Of a DNA stretch of 64,000 bases, positions 8,937 to 21,764 are shown one piece after another. Every line of letters starts with the position of its first letter. Within the stretch, counting starts at the first letter, position 1. The stretch is from Oceanobacillus manasiensis (lineage in GTDB: Bacteria; Bacillota; Bacilli; Bacillales; Amphibacillaceae). The stretch lies in the NCBI RefSeq assembly GCF_000724085.1, contig NZ_CCDL010000001.1, positions 372,001-436,000 of the forward strand, read 5' to 3'. The notes under the pieces are model-generated. The model was not told the DNA's origin, did not search any database, and saw only the letters and a program-made list of their open reading frames with translations. A program made the translations under genes and the position numbers.

Positions 8937-8976
8937 AAAAACACTTGGATTAATATTTTTCCAAGTGTTTTTGTTA
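8937..8976. terminator. Bidirectional terminator between the acetyltransferase gene and rsmA
   Basis: The stem AAAACACTTGG/CCAAGTGTTTT has a T-rich loop and T-tracts on both sides. It serves two convergent genes, the plus-strand acetyltransferase and minus-strand rsmA. Confidence 0.8.
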
Positions 8977-9017
8977 ATCATTGATAACCGATGACTAATA
9001 TAGAAGTAATTATTACT

Positions 9018-10455
<1,438 letters not shown>

Positions 10456-10487
10456 TATATTCCTCTTTCTTCTAACAGTATCTCTTT

Positions 10488-10626
10488 AACGGAATGGAGG
10501 TACAGCGAAATCTCCGCTCCGGACAGTCGCTTTCCGAGGGCGGCTGGTGAGCCACCGTGTGCTACGCACTACGGGGTCTCACCTATACCTTTTCTCCCGC
10601 AGGAGTCGACGGTCCTCCGCTTCAAT
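10488..10626. repeat. Bacillaceae-type palindromic intergenic repeat
   Basis: A GC-rich element of about 135 bp. It has GGAATGGAGGTACAGCG at one end and CTCCCGCAGGAGTCGACGG-type sequence near the other, with inner blocks CTTTCCGAGGGCGGCTGGTG and TACGGGGTCTCACC. I recognise it as the repeat found many times between genes in many Bacillaceae; its role is unknown. No reading frame of interest crosses it. Confidence 0.7.
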
Positions 10627-10770
10627 TAATGTAATGCCAGGCTAGAATTACGCAATCCTTCAGAGGATTTACTCCTACTATTCTGCCATACCCCATTCCT
10701 TCTTACATAATGGAGTAAATGAGGCTTACTTCCAGTTAAGATATTTTCTGTTTATCGTTCTATATAAATA
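10627..10770. other. Remainder of the yabE-rnmV gap
   Basis: Between the palindromic repeat and the terminator of the upstream gene I see no gene or RNA structure. The rnmV-rsmA promoter is expected nearby but not obvious. Confidence 0.3.
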
Positions 10771-10802
10771 ATGCTCTTACCACTATACCATGGTAAGAGC
10801 AT
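10771..10802 (-). terminator. Terminator after the yabE-type gene
   Basis: A perfect 11-bp stem ATGCTCTTACC/GGTAAGAGCAT with a 10-base loop lies just past the stop codon, followed on the minus strand by TATTTATAT. Confidence 0.7.
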
Positions 10803-10807
10803 AAATT

Positions 10808-12064
10808 TTAATCGAGAACTTTTACTGTTACTGTTTTTCTTCCCCAGCTGTATGCTGCGCTTTTGCTTGGGACGTGGACATCGATACGATTTCCTACGAT
10901 GTGGCCACCTGTGTCGCCTGCCACTGCTTCTCCGTATCCTTCAACCCATACTCTCGTACCTAAAGGAATCACACTCGGATCGACAGCAATGACCTTCATA
11001 TTAGGATTTGCGTTAAGGTTAATTCCCGTAGAAGTAAAGCCAGAGCAACCACTACATCCTGCTGTATACGCACTCGCACTCATTGTAAAAACCTTGCCCT
11101 CAGAGCTTGATTTCTTGCTCTTTTTCGGTTCTTCTTTAGATAAGGTTACTAGCTTTTCTTCTTTCTTTGGTTCCTGCTTTTTTACTACTTGAGGCTGTTG
11201 CTCTTTTGTACCAATTGCAACAACACGATTTTTTGATTCTTTCGTTACCTCTTCACTTACTAACTCTCGGCTTGATTCTTTTCCGTTCTCTTTGACGATC
11301 TCGTAAACCTTTTTAATTGTTCCTTCTTCGCCTTCCGCCACTACACGCTCTTCCCCTTTTGGAAGACTACTATCCTCTTGCTTCTCTGTCTCAAACGCAA
11401 TTGCTTCGCTTACTTCTTCTTTATCTTTTTCAACGCGAACAATGGATATGGAGACCTCTTTAGAAAGTGCTTCATCAAGCTTTGGCTCAATTCTGTCGTC
11501 GCTCTCTGGATTAAATTCGATTCCAGCTTCCGCAAGTAAGTCTTTCACATTTCCGCCAGTCGTCCACTCCGTTATTTCTTTTTTACCATCTTGAATAGTA
11601 ACTTGATATGCTTGTGTTACGTCAATATGTAGTCCATCTTCTAGTGCTGCCTGCATATCGTGAGATACTTCATCACGCTCGGCAAAAGAGAGATTATTCT
11701 CTTCCAGGAACGCTTCGATCGTATCCACTGTTGTATAATACTCTTTTTCTTCTCCATCTATTGTTACGATTATTTGTTTCGCTGTTTTGTAGTTAATTTC
11801 CATACCGTTTTCTATGGAAGCATCTGCTTTGTGTGATAACAAATCGTGTCCCCCAACGGTAATTCCTGCCTCTTCTAACAGTTGGTCAATCGTTTTTGCA
11901 TGTGTTCTTACTTTCTGTTTTTCCCCATTATCGTTTAGTACAACCTCTGCCTTTGTGGCATCAAATAGCACTAAACCTGAAAATACAACAAGTGCTAAAA
12001 CACCAATGCTTGAAATAACCAGCTTCATTTTCGACGCCGGCATTAGCTTTGAAATAATTCGCAT
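10808..12064 (-). CDS. YabE-type cell-wall protein with DUF348, G5 and 3D domains
   Basis: The 418-residue protein starts with a membrane anchor or signal segment (about 10-35). Three DUF348 repeats follow (about 40-210, each with a T-I-x-x-x-L-x-x-x-x-I/L pattern), then a G5 domain (about 215-300), a lysine/glutamate-rich linker and a C-terminal 3D domain (about 325-418). The 3D domain carries aspartates in VIAVDPSVIPLGT, AGDTGG and IDVHVPS. 3D domains are lytic transglycosylase-like, and relatives resemble resuscitation-promoting factors. I chose the ATG at 12064, preceded by GAGAGGGGG. It probably remodels peptidoglycan at the surface. B. subtilis YabE is the positional equivalent. Confidence 0.9.
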   Translation of the reverse strand: MRIISKLMPASKMKLVISSIGVLALVVFSGLVLFDATKAEVVLNDNGEKQKVRTHAKTIDQLLEEAGITVGGHDLLSHKADASIENGMEINYKTAKQIIVTIDGEEKEYYTTVDTIEAFLEENNLSFAERDEVSHDMQAALEDGLHIDVTQAYQVTIQDGKKEITEWTTGGNVKDLLAEAGIEFNPESDDRIEPKLDEALSKEVSISIVRVEKDKEEVSEAIAFETEKQEDSSLPKGEERVVAEGEEGTIKKVYEIVKENGKESSRELVSEEVTKESKNRVVAIGTKEQQPQVVKKQEPKKEEKLVTLSKEEPKKSKKSSSEGKVFTMSASAYTAGCSGCSGFTSTGINLNANPNMKVIAVDPSVIPLGTRVWVEGYGEAVAGDTGGHIVGNRIDVHVPSKSAAYSWGRKTVTVKVLD

Positions 12065-12245
12065 GCTTCTGCCCCCTCTCAATGCATTTTTGATTATAGA
12101 TACAGTTATATGCAAAGTCAAAGTAAATCCGATTACGGTTAAGTTACAATTAGATTACAACTATATCCTGCATGGGAAGTACGAAGCTTACAAGCAGCCA
12201 AATACCCCGGTATAAAAGGGCCTATCCTGATTTTTATTTTCAATA

Positions 12246-12277
12246 AAAAAAGCCTGGCTCTTGTGGCCAGACTCTCT
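12246..12277 (-). terminator. Terminator after tatD
   Basis: On the minus strand AGTCTGGC/GCCAGGCT with one mismatch is followed by TTTTTTTATTG. Confidence 0.75.
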
Positions 12278-12334
12278 TGTTCATTCCATTGTTTTCCTAT
12301 ATTTTAACATATTATGTTATTTGTTTTACAACCC

Positions 12335-13105
12335 TCATAATTCGAGCTTAAAAAGAGAAAAGGCGTTTTGTGTCGTAAACTTGCTAAGTTCCTCCAAACT
12401 AATTCCTCTTAAATCAGCTATTTGTTCCGCAACCAATTTTACATATGCAGGTTCATTTCGTTTCCCTCTGTTCGGGTGGGGGGCAAGAAATGGGGCATCT
12501 GTTTCTACAAGCAGCCTATCCCTCGGAACTTGTACTGCAACTTCCTTAGGTAGGGTAGCATTTTTAAAGGTTACTGGTCCTCCAAGAGAAATATAAAAGT
12601 TCATATCCAAACAAGCTTGGACATATTCAACCGAATCATTATAACAGTGCATAATACCACCCACAGATTGTGCATCCTCTTCTTGTAAGATCTCAATAAT
12701 ATCTGTGGTCGCTTCCCTGTTATGAATAATAATTGGCATTTGTACTTTTTTCGCTAATTGAATTTGCTTGCGGAAAACATCTTTCTGAACGTCCTTAGGA
12801 GACTTGTCCCAATGGTAATCTAACCCCATTTCCCCGATAGCCACAACTTTTGGATGTGCGGCTAACTCTTCAATCCATTTTAAGTGATCCTCCGTCATAT
12901 CAATGGCGTCCACTGGGTGCCAGCCTACCGCAGCATAAATCGTCTCGTACTGTTCTGCTATTTCAATGGCAAGTGGTATGGTTTCACTGTCAAAGCCAAC
13001 TACCACCATGTATTTCACGCCAGCATCAAAAGCCCGTTGGATTGTCTCATCGCGGTCTTCCATAAATTGTCTTGCATTTAAATGCACATGTGTATCAAAT
13101 AACAA
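12335..13105 (-). CDS. tatD: TatD family metal-dependent deoxyribonuclease
   Basis: TatD-type enzymes are TIM-barrel metal-dependent nucleases implicated in DNA repair and RNA or DNA trimming. The 256-residue protein has the N-terminal metal ligands FDTHVHLN, AIGEMGLDYHW (about 95), the HNRE segment (about 130), MHCYN (about 157) and LVETDAPFLAPHP (about 200). I accept a TTG start at 13105 with AGGAGG 10 bases upstream. It lies between metG and the yabE-type gene, exactly as yabD does in B. subtilis. Confidence 0.95.
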   Translation of the reverse strand: MLFDTHVHLNARQFMEDRDETIQRAFDAGVKYMVVVGFDSETIPLAIEIAEQYETIYAAVGWHPVDAIDMTEDHLKWIEELAAHPKVVAIGEMGLDYHWDKSPKDVQKDVFRKQIQLAKKVQMPIIIHNREATTDIIEILQEEDAQSVGGIMHCYNDSVEYVQACLDMNFYISLGGPVTFKNATLPKEVAVQVPRDRLLVETDAPFLAPHPNRGKRNEPAYVKLVAEQIADLRGISLEELSKFTTQNAFSLFKLEL

Positions 13106-13191
13106 TTCTTTTCATCCTCCTTAACAAACCTTACCTTACAGCAATTTTTCTCAAATATAGGTTGTAACTTCTTAAGCTATAGTTATAGAAA

Positions 13192-13222
13192 AAGGCCATA
13201 TCCCACTAATGGGACCTGACCT
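13192..13222 (-). terminator. Terminator after metG
   Basis: On the minus strand AAAGGTCAGGTCCC pairs with GGGATATGGCCTTT (a few internal mismatches), followed by TTC and AT-rich DNA. Confidence 0.7.
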
Positions 13223-13229
13223 TTAACGT

Positions 13230-15480
<2,251 letters not shown>

Positions 15481-15481
15481 A

Positions 15482-15541
15482 TTGACAGGCGTGGTAAAGG
15501 TTGGTATTCTATTGCTTAGAAACATGTCGAATTATGGCGAT
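15482..15541 (+). promoter_or_regulatory. abrB promoter with downstream Spo0A operator
   Basis: TTGACA (15482-15487), 17 bases, TATTCT (15505-15510) is a good sigma-A promoter. Just past the expected start point lie TGTCGAA (15525-15531) and a second imperfect box TGGCGAT (15535-15541) with the same spacing as the upstream pair. In B. subtilis phosphorylated Spo0A represses abrB from boxes just downstream of the start point. Confidence 0.8.
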
Positions 15542-15621
15542 TTATTTTCGGAAAGATTGTCCATCACACACTATATACCTTTGTGATTGAAGATACTTTC
15601 CAACCTACGAGGGGGAGAAAA

Positions 15622-15900
15622 ATGAAGTCTACTGGAATTGTACGTAAAGTCGATGAGCTTGGCCGTGTGGTAATCCCAATTGAACTCCGTCGCACACTTG
15701 ATATCCATGAGAAGGATGCAATGGAGATCTATGTGGACAACGATAGAATTGTCCTGAAAAAGTATAAACCAAACATGACTTGCCACCTAACCGGGGAAGT
15801 ATCAGATGATAATCTTTCATTAGCGAATGGCAAACTAGTTCTTAGCCCTGAAGGCGCACAAGAACTTGTAAACGAAATACAATCACGCTTCAATAAATAA
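15622..15900 (+). CDS. abrB: Transition-state regulator AbrB
   Basis: AbrB is a global DNA-binding protein that represses post-exponential and sporulation genes during growth and is itself shut off by Spo0A. The 92-residue protein begins MKSTGIVRKVDELGRVVIP, the swapped-hairpin AbrB DNA-binding domain with the conserved arginines. It continues with an oligomerisation domain including the conserved cysteine in NMTCHLTGE. The ATG at 15622 follows GAGGGGGAG. The gene is read against its neighbours, as in B. subtilis, and a sigma-A promoter with Spo0A boxes precedes it. Confidence 0.97.
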   Translation: MKSTGIVRKVDELGRVVIPIELRRTLDIHEKDAMEIYVDNDRIVLKKYKPNMTCHLTGEVSDDNLSLANGKLVLSPEGAQELVNEIQSRFNK

Positions 15901-15933
15901 TCGTTTCTTTATAGAAGCAATTAAAAGTTATAA

Positions 15934-15973
15934 AAAGGGCTGACGCTTGCATATGCACGTCAGTCCTTTTTTT
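15934..15973. terminator. Terminator between abrB and rsmI
   Basis: AAGGGCTGACG pairs with CGTCAGTCCTT around a 10-base loop and is followed by TTTTTTT on the plus strand. A-tracts on the other side let it also serve convergent rsmI. Confidence 0.8.
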
Positions 15974-15994
15974 CCAGCGCTTTACGCTTTTCTT

Positions 15995-16867
15995 TTAATC
16001 AATGTGGTATGCTTGGTAAACGTCGCGCTTAGGCATCTGTCTTTCTGTGGCTACCTTCTTGATCGCGTCTTTACTCGGTAAACTCTCTTCTTCTATATAA
16101 TACGTGACATGTTCACGAACAGGAAGATGGCTCCACCATAAGGTGCTGCTTTCTTCTACGTCACCACTACTTCCTTCTACAACTATACAGCATTCTCCCT
16201 TTAACTGTGTTTCTGTTACATATGTCAGCAATTCCTCAATTGTACCACGACTGTATTCCTCAAAACGCTTCGTCAGTTCTCTTGCAATAACAGCCTGCCT
16301 TTGACCCAATTGGTCATTCATTGCTTTTAAAGTTTCCTTCAAACGATGGGGAGATTCGTAGAACAGCAAGGTGTCCCCCAATCCTTTTAATCGCTCTAAT
16401 TCCGTTTCTTTGTCCTTCTTTTTCCTTGGTAGAAATCCGTAAAAATGAAAAGAAGTGGCGGAAAGGCCCGAGCCTACTAACGCACAAAGTGCTGCATTAG
16501 CACCAGGCAGAACGACTACCGGTAAATCATGGGCAATGGCAGCTTGTACGATTTCATACCCCGGGTCAGAAATGGCTGGCATTCCGGCATCACTCACTAC
16601 AGCTATAGACTCACCATCAAGCATTCGTGAAAGAAGCTGTTCCTCGCGCCCTAGCTTATTATGCTCATGGTAGCTAATTAAAGGTGTGCTGATTTCAAAA
16701 TGGTTCAGTAGTTTTTTCGTATTCCTAGTGTCTTCAGCAGCAATTACGGCAACTTCCTTCAATGTTCTAAGTGCACGAAATGTGATATCCTCCAGGTTAC
16801 CTATCGGAGTCGGTACTACATAAAGGGTGCCCCCTCCCGCTTCTTCATAACTCTTTTGTATTTTCAA
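15995..16867 (-). CDS. rsmI: 16S rRNA (cytidine(1402)-2'-O)-methyltransferase
   Basis: RsmI methylates the ribose of C1402 in the decoding centre of 16S rRNA. The 290-residue protein has the tetrapyrrole-methylase fold: YVVPTPIGNLEDITFRA (about 17-33), AEDTRNTKKLL (about 44), SDAGMPAISDPGY (about 92) and VLPGANAALCALVGSG (about 118). I accept a TTG start at 16867 with AAGGGGTG upstream; the family N-terminus with QKS is then kept. The start overlaps the end of yazA by 23 bases, so translation is coupled. Confidence 0.95.
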   Translation of the reverse strand: MKIQKSYEEAGGGTLYVVPTPIGNLEDITFRALRTLKEVAVIAAEDTRNTKKLLNHFEISTPLISYHEHNKLGREEQLLSRMLDGESIAVVSDAGMPAISDPGYEIVQAAIAHDLPVVVLPGANAALCALVGSGLSATSFHFYGFLPRKKKDKETELERLKGLGDTLLFYESPHRLKETLKAMNDQLGQRQAVIARELTKRFEEYSRGTIEELLTYVTETQLKGECCIVVEGSSGDVEESSTLWWSHLPVREHVTYYIEEESLPSKDAIKKVATERQMPKRDVYQAYHID

Positions 16868-17138
16868 CTTGCACCCCTTCTTTCAGCATGTCCCGTATTA
16901 AAGAGAATTTCTCCTTACGGGATAATTGTTTTATTTGATACTCTTTTTGCATTGCCAATTCCTTTGTAGAAAAGTGCTCCCTATAGACTACTTCAAATGG
17001 GCCTCTACCACGAGTATATTTAGCCCCTTTACCTTCTGTATGCATTTGAAGTCGTTTTTTTAGGTTATTTGTATACCCTGTATATAATGAATTATCTTTA
17101 CATTTTAATATATATACTGTGTGCTTTTCCTCAGCCAT
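16845..17138 (-). CDS. GIY-YIG catalytic domain protein YazA
   Basis: A 97-residue single-domain member of the UPF0213/GIY-YIG superfamily. The nuclease signature appears as [22 protein letters not shown] (the YIL and YTG pair), followed by the conserved arginine and [21 protein letters not shown] with the catalytic glutamate. Its cellular role is not known; a role in DNA metabolism is inferred only from the fold. The ATG at 17138 has GGAG upstream and overlaps the end of trmN6. It sits in a trmN6-yazA-rsmI operon as in B. subtilis. Confidence 0.92.
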   Translation of the reverse strand: MAEEKHTVYILKCKDNSLYTGYTNNLKKRLQMHTEGKGAKYTRGRGPFEVVYREHFSTKELAMQKEYQIKQLSRKEKFSLIRDMLKEGVQVENTKEL

Positions 17139-17871
17139 AAATGATCTCCGCTGCTTCTTTGGTATATACACCGTCATCATTATAGACATATAGCGGTGGT
17201 AAAAATTTTAATCCTGGTTTCCCGTCACGCGTTCCTTCTACAAGCAGCATATTGGCTTCCTTGTGGTTTTTTGGGTAGACAAGCTGCACACGTTTTGGCT
17301 CCAACTTGTACTTGCGGAATAATTCAATGATATCGACAAGCCTGTCGGGTCGGTGTACCATTGCTACTTTCCCACCAGGACGAACATATAACTTACAAGC
17401 TTTTACCACATCTTCAAGTGTACAATAAACCTCATGCCTGGCAATGGTGAGGTACTCATTATGATTGTGTTCATTCTTAGATGGGGTTTTAAAGTAAGGG
17501 GGATTACATGTGACCACATCAAAGCTGCTTTGTTGCAAAGTTGGCCCAATATCCTTTAAATCTGCATGAAGTACGTCCACATTTTCTTCCAAGGCGTTAA
17601 GTTCTATATTACGTTCTGCCATGTGGAAAATACGTTCCTGAATTTCTACTCCCGTTATTTTTGCCTGCGACCTTCTCGATAAAAGAAGGGGAATTACACC
17701 ATTGCCTGTACACAAGTCTAGAATTGATCCTCGTTTAATCGGAACATATGCAAAATGTGCTAGTAATACGGCATCGAGAGAGAAGGAGAATGCTGTTGGG
17801 CTCTGAATGATCTTCATACTCTCATCTGCTAGTAAATAATCTATTCGTTCATCATCGTATAAAGCTACCAT
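17131..17871 (-). CDS. tRNA1(Val) (adenine(37)-N6)-methyltransferase-like protein
   Basis: The 246-residue protein is a class I SAM-dependent methyltransferase of the TrmN6/YfiC family (YabB in B. subtilis). It has the SAM-binding [17 protein letters not shown] motif (about 52-68), the acidic GVEIQERI (about 75) and the N6-adenine catalytic motif NPPYF (about 125). Substrate in E. coli is A37 of tRNA-Val; the Firmicute orthologue is assumed similar. I chose the ATG at 17871 with GGGTAAG upstream. It heads the trmN6-yazA-rsmI operon. Confidence 0.9.
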   Translation of the reverse strand: MVALYDDERIDYLLADESMKIIQSPTAFSFSLDAVLLAHFAYVPIKRGSILDLCTGNGVIPLLLSRRSQAKITGVEIQERIFHMAERNIELNALEENVDVLHADLKDIGPTLQQSSFDVVTCNPPYFKTPSKNEHNHNEYLTIARHEVYCTLEDVVKACKLYVRPGGKVAMVHRPDRLVDIIELFRKYKLEPKRVQLVYPKNHKEANMLLVEGTRDGKPGLKFLPPLYVYNDDGVYTKEAAEIIYG

Positions 17872-17952
17872 TGTCTTACCCTTTCTATGTAAAAAATCGT
17901 TATTATATATATTAACCAGCCGCTTCAGCAAAATAAGTGTATCTCCTGTTGT

Positions 17953-17982
17953 AAGAAAGGCTGCCCCATTGTTGGGACAGCC
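17953..17982 (-). terminator. Terminator after yabA
   Basis: On the minus strand GGCTGTCCC/GGGGCAGCC with a 6-base loop is followed by TTTCTTAC. It separates yabA from trmN6. Confidence 0.7.
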
Positions 17983-17994
17983 GCTCTTTAATTG

Positions 17995-18342
17995 CTATTT
18001 TTTCTTGTTTAAAAAGTCGAGGCAAAAGATACAGTCTTCATTTTGCCTCGGGCTACCAAATTCGAGGTTACATATGTGAAATCCTTCTTCATACAGCCTC
18101 GCCAGGTTATCATATCCCTCTCCAGGAAAACTTTTGGGAGGCTTGTCCTCGCTTGATTCCGTGTTATTTTGCTTATCAGTTTGTTCTAGATGGTTGCGCA
18201 AATTGTGATTCTCCGCAGCAAGCCTGTGATTTTCTTCAAGCAAATCACGTAAGCGTCCTTTTAGATCACCAAGCTGCTCATATAATTCTCCAATCTGCTG
18301 TTCCATATCCGATACTTGATCAAAAATCTCTCTCTTTTTCAC
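17995..18342 (-). CDS. yabA: DNA replication initiation control protein YabA
   Basis: YabA restrains replication initiation by contacting DnaA and tethering it to the DnaN sliding clamp. The 115-residue protein has an N-terminal leucine-rich coiled coil for tetramerisation (about 5-65). A linker and a C-terminal zinc-binding domain follow, with a cysteine in ICNLEFG and the CIFC motif near the end. It lies 15 bases after ricT in the holB-ricT-yabA operon, which links it to DNA polymerase III subunits. Confidence 0.95.
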   Translation of the reverse strand: MKKREIFDQVSDMEQQIGELYEQLGDLKGRLRDLLEENHRLAAENHNLRNHLEQTDKQNNTESSEDKPPKSFPGEGYDNLARLYEEGFHICNLEFGSPRQNEDCIFCLDFLNKKK

Positions 18343-18357
18343 GCCTAACTCACCCCA

Positions 18358-19182
18358 TTATTCTGTGGCTTGCGCTAATATACCTTCATCAATTAGTTCA
18401 TCTAAAGTATATTCAATAACACGTTCTTTTTCTGGAATTTCGATTTGGATTAGTCTCTCCAGAATGTTGAGGCCAACTACTTTCCCTGTACCATGCGGTG
18501 TCTTTATAGATTGCCCAATATCAGGAAGTTCACGCTTGGCCGTTTCATAATCATCGTTTTCATATTTCAAACAGCACATAAGCCTTCCACAGAGCCCAGA
18601 TATCTTTGCAGGATTAAGAGATAGGTTCTGGTCCTTCGCCATTTTTATGGAAACTGGTTCAAAGTCACCTAAAAAGGTAGAGCAGCAGAGCATTCTACCA
18701 CATGGCCCAATCCCTCCAAGCATTTTCGCCTCATCTCGCACGCCAATTTGCCTAAGTTCAATGCGTGTTTTAAACATTGCTGCTAAATCTTTAACAAGGT
18801 TACGGAAATCAACCCTGCCATCTGCTGTAAAATAAAAGATAATTTTATTTCTATCGAATGTATATTCTACTTCTACTAGATTCATATCAAGCTTATGTTG
18901 GATGATTTTTTCTGTACAAGTTTGAAAAGCTTTTTCAGCATGCTCCTGGTTTTCCACCACGCTCAATTTATCTTTCTCATTCGCTACACGTATTACTTGT
19001 TTCAGGGGAAGTACAACATCTTCCTCATCCACTTGTTTCTTAGCAATTACTACCTTGCCGAATTCTATGCCTCTGACTGTTTCCACAATCACGTAGCTGT
19101 CTAGGAGAATTGTATGTTCTCCAGGGTCAAAATAATATATTTTACCCGCCTTTTTAAAGCGGACTCCAATTACATCTATCAC
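18358..19182 (-). CDS. ricT: PSP1-domain protein RicT (YaaT)
   Basis: RicT forms the RicA-RicF-RicT (Y-complex), an iron-sulfur-bearing complex that stimulates RNase Y processing and is needed for Spo0A phosphorelay, competence and biofilm. The 274-residue protein has the PSP1 domain. The cysteine-rich core shows GGIGPCGRMLCCSTFLGDF (about 155) and KISGLCGRLMCCLKYE (about 194), which ligate the cluster. I accept a GTG start at 19182 with AGAGGTG upstream. It lies directly behind holB. Confidence 0.96.
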   Translation of the reverse strand: MIDVIGVRFKKAGKIYYFDPGEHTILLDSYVIVETVRGIEFGKVVIAKKQVDEEDVVLPLKQVIRVANEKDKLSVVENQEHAEKAFQTCTEKIIQHKLDMNLVEVEYTFDRNKIIFYFTADGRVDFRNLVKDLAAMFKTRIELRQIGVRDEAKMLGGIGPCGRMLCCSTFLGDFEPVSIKMAKDQNLSLNPAKISGLCGRLMCCLKYENDDYETAKRELPDIGQSIKTPHGTGKVVGLNILERLIQIEIPEKERVIEYTLDELIDEGILAQATE

Positions 19183-19186
19183 ATAA

Positions 19187-20176
19187 TCACCTCTGAATCT
19201 GAAGTGTAAGTTGTTCCATCACTAATGTGGGATTAACATTTTGCTTCAATTTTCTTTTTGCCTGCATAATCGCATTTAAGTGTCCTAATAATTCCTCTTG
19301 AGAAAAGGAAAGAGCTACCTTTTCAAGCATTTGCTCCTGATTAGAAAAGAACACCATTTCGGTCTCGTTTCCAATATGGTAATAGAGTACATCCTTAAAT
19401 GCTATAAGCAGTAAATCCAGTCCTTCTTCCTGCTCGTTTCGTTCTTTAAAATGTCCCACCCAATGGTTATGAATAAATAAATAAACATCCTGCGGGTTAT
19501 CGGCAAACATTTCTATTAATTGTACCACTATCTTTCTAGCAGTGGCAAACCACTCATCATTACTTCGAGCGATCGCTTCATCCAAGTTATTCGTAAGGGC
19601 ACCCATTAATCTGGCCGTACTCTCACTTACCTCATTCTCCATTAATTTCTGTTGAAATTGAATGACATTCAATGGCTGTAAATCAATAATCTGGCACCTA
19701 GAGCGGATGGTTGGTAAAATAGCCTGACTATTCTCTGTAAGCATGATGGCCGTTGTTTGTTTACTAGGCTCCTCTAAAAACTTCAAAATACGGTTGGCTG
19801 CGTTAACGGTCAGTGTCTCTGCACCCTTTATGACATATACTTTACGGGTTGATTCCATACCAGAATAGCTAAATTCCTTTTGCAGATTACGGATCTGCTC
19901 TATTTTAATGGATTGCCCTTCTGGTTCGATCCAATGAACATCAGGATGGTTCCCAGAGGCAATTCTCCTACATGCATTACATTGATTACAGGGTTCTACA
20001 CCTGCCAGATTTTCACAAAATAAGTTTTTTGCGATTAATTCTGCAATTGCTTCTTTCCCCGTTCCACGTGCCCCATGAAGCAAATACGCATGAGAAATAC
20101 GGTCTTTTTTTATGCTGTTGGTAATAATTCTACTAGCCAGTGGCTGTATTTCAGCAATGTCAGACCAGTTCACCAT
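19187..20176 (-). CDS. holB: DNA polymerase III subunit delta'
   Basis: Delta' is a structural subunit of the clamp-loader complex that places the beta clamp on DNA with DnaX and HolA. The 329-residue protein matches the B. subtilis length. It has an AAA+ fold with LLHGARGTGKEAIAE (about 30), the zinc module CNQCNACRRI (about 65), VYVIKGAETLTVNAANRILKFLEEP (about 105) and SRCQ (about 155). I chose the ATG at 20176 with GGGAGTG upstream. It is followed by ricT and yabA in one operon. Confidence 0.96.
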   Translation of the reverse strand: MVNWSDIAEIQPLASRIITNSIKKDRISHAYLLHGARGTGKEAIAELIAKNLFCENLAGVEPCNQCNACRRIASGNHPDVHWIEPEGQSIKIEQIRNLQKEFSYSGMESTRKVYVIKGAETLTVNAANRILKFLEEPSKQTTAIMLTENSQAILPTIRSRCQIIDLQPLNVIQFQQKLMENEVSESTARLMGALTNNLDEAIARSNDEWFATARKIVVQLIEMFADNPQDVYLFIHNHWVGHFKERNEQEEGLDLLLIAFKDVLYYHIGNETEMVFFSNQEQMLEKVALSFSQEELLGHLNAIMQAKRKLKQNVNPTLVMEQLTLQIQR

Positions 20177-20210
20177 TGTATTCACTCCCAATCTACGGCA
20201 TACCTTTTAC

Positions 20211-20645
20211 TTACGTATATATGTTAATCAATAGTCCTTTAATTTCTCCAATTAAGCCAAGGATATCTACTGTCTTTTTTTCTCGGTTCATTATTTCTTC
20301 TGTTAGCTCTACTAGTTTCTCGTCTACCTGCTTCACAATTGCCAGCTTACGATTTTGTCCATCGAGGCTGAAGCTGTGAGTATGTTCAAGGTCAAGACCA
20401 CTCGACACAGTCTCTTGTAAAAAGCTTTTCACCATTCGCTTAAATTTAGCAAGATCTCGAAAGGACCTAAACCGTGCGAGCTTATTTCCCTGTAGTGTAA
20501 TATGCTTCATTAATTGCTGTAGTTCCTGCTGTTTCAAACTTTGGGTTTGGGACCGAAGGCTTTGTTGAAACGTATTAGACTCTACTACATTAGTCCGGGT
20601 ATAATTCGGCTCTGTCTGTGTCCGTATTTCCTGGCCAATTTTCAT
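20211..20645 (-). CDS. DUF327 family protein YaaR
   Basis: A 144-residue, mostly helical protein of the DUF327 family, found in Bacillaceae between darA (yaaQ) and holB. The conserved parts are RFRSFRDLAKFKRMVKSFL (about 60-80), the HSFSLDGQNRKLAIVKQVDEKLVEL block (about 92-115) and the hydrophobic C-terminus IKGLLINIY. There are no catalytic motifs or membrane segments and I do not know its function. Context suggests a role near replication or nucleotide metabolism, but that is inference only. Confidence 0.85.
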   Translation of the reverse strand: MKIGQEIRTQTEPNYTRTNVVESNTFQQSLRSQTQSLKQQELQQLMKHITLQGNKLARFRSFRDLAKFKRMVKSFLQETVSSGLDLEHTHSFSLDGQNRKLAIVKQVDEKLVELTEEIMNREKKTVDILGLIGEIKGLLINIYT

Positions 20646-20685
20646 AAGATCAGTCCCTTAAACGAATTTCCTTGAAGTATAGGTT

Positions 20686-20726
20686 GCGACCAGCATCAAC
20701 ATCCTCATCTGCTGGCCGCCTTTTTT
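20686..20726 (+). terminator. Terminator-like hairpin facing the plus strand
   Basis: GCGACCAGCA (20686-20695) pairs with TGCTGGCCGC (20710-20719), followed by C and TTTTTT on the plus strand. Both flanking genes are on the minus strand, so the T-tract points against them; on the minus strand there is a stem but no T-run after it. Confidence 0.55.
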
Positions 20727-20783
20727 ATTCATTGTGTTAAAATATTTCTTTATCTAGCTGAGTCAGTGTTCGCTACCATTAGA

Positions 20784-21763
<980 letters not shown>

Positions 21764-21764
21764 G

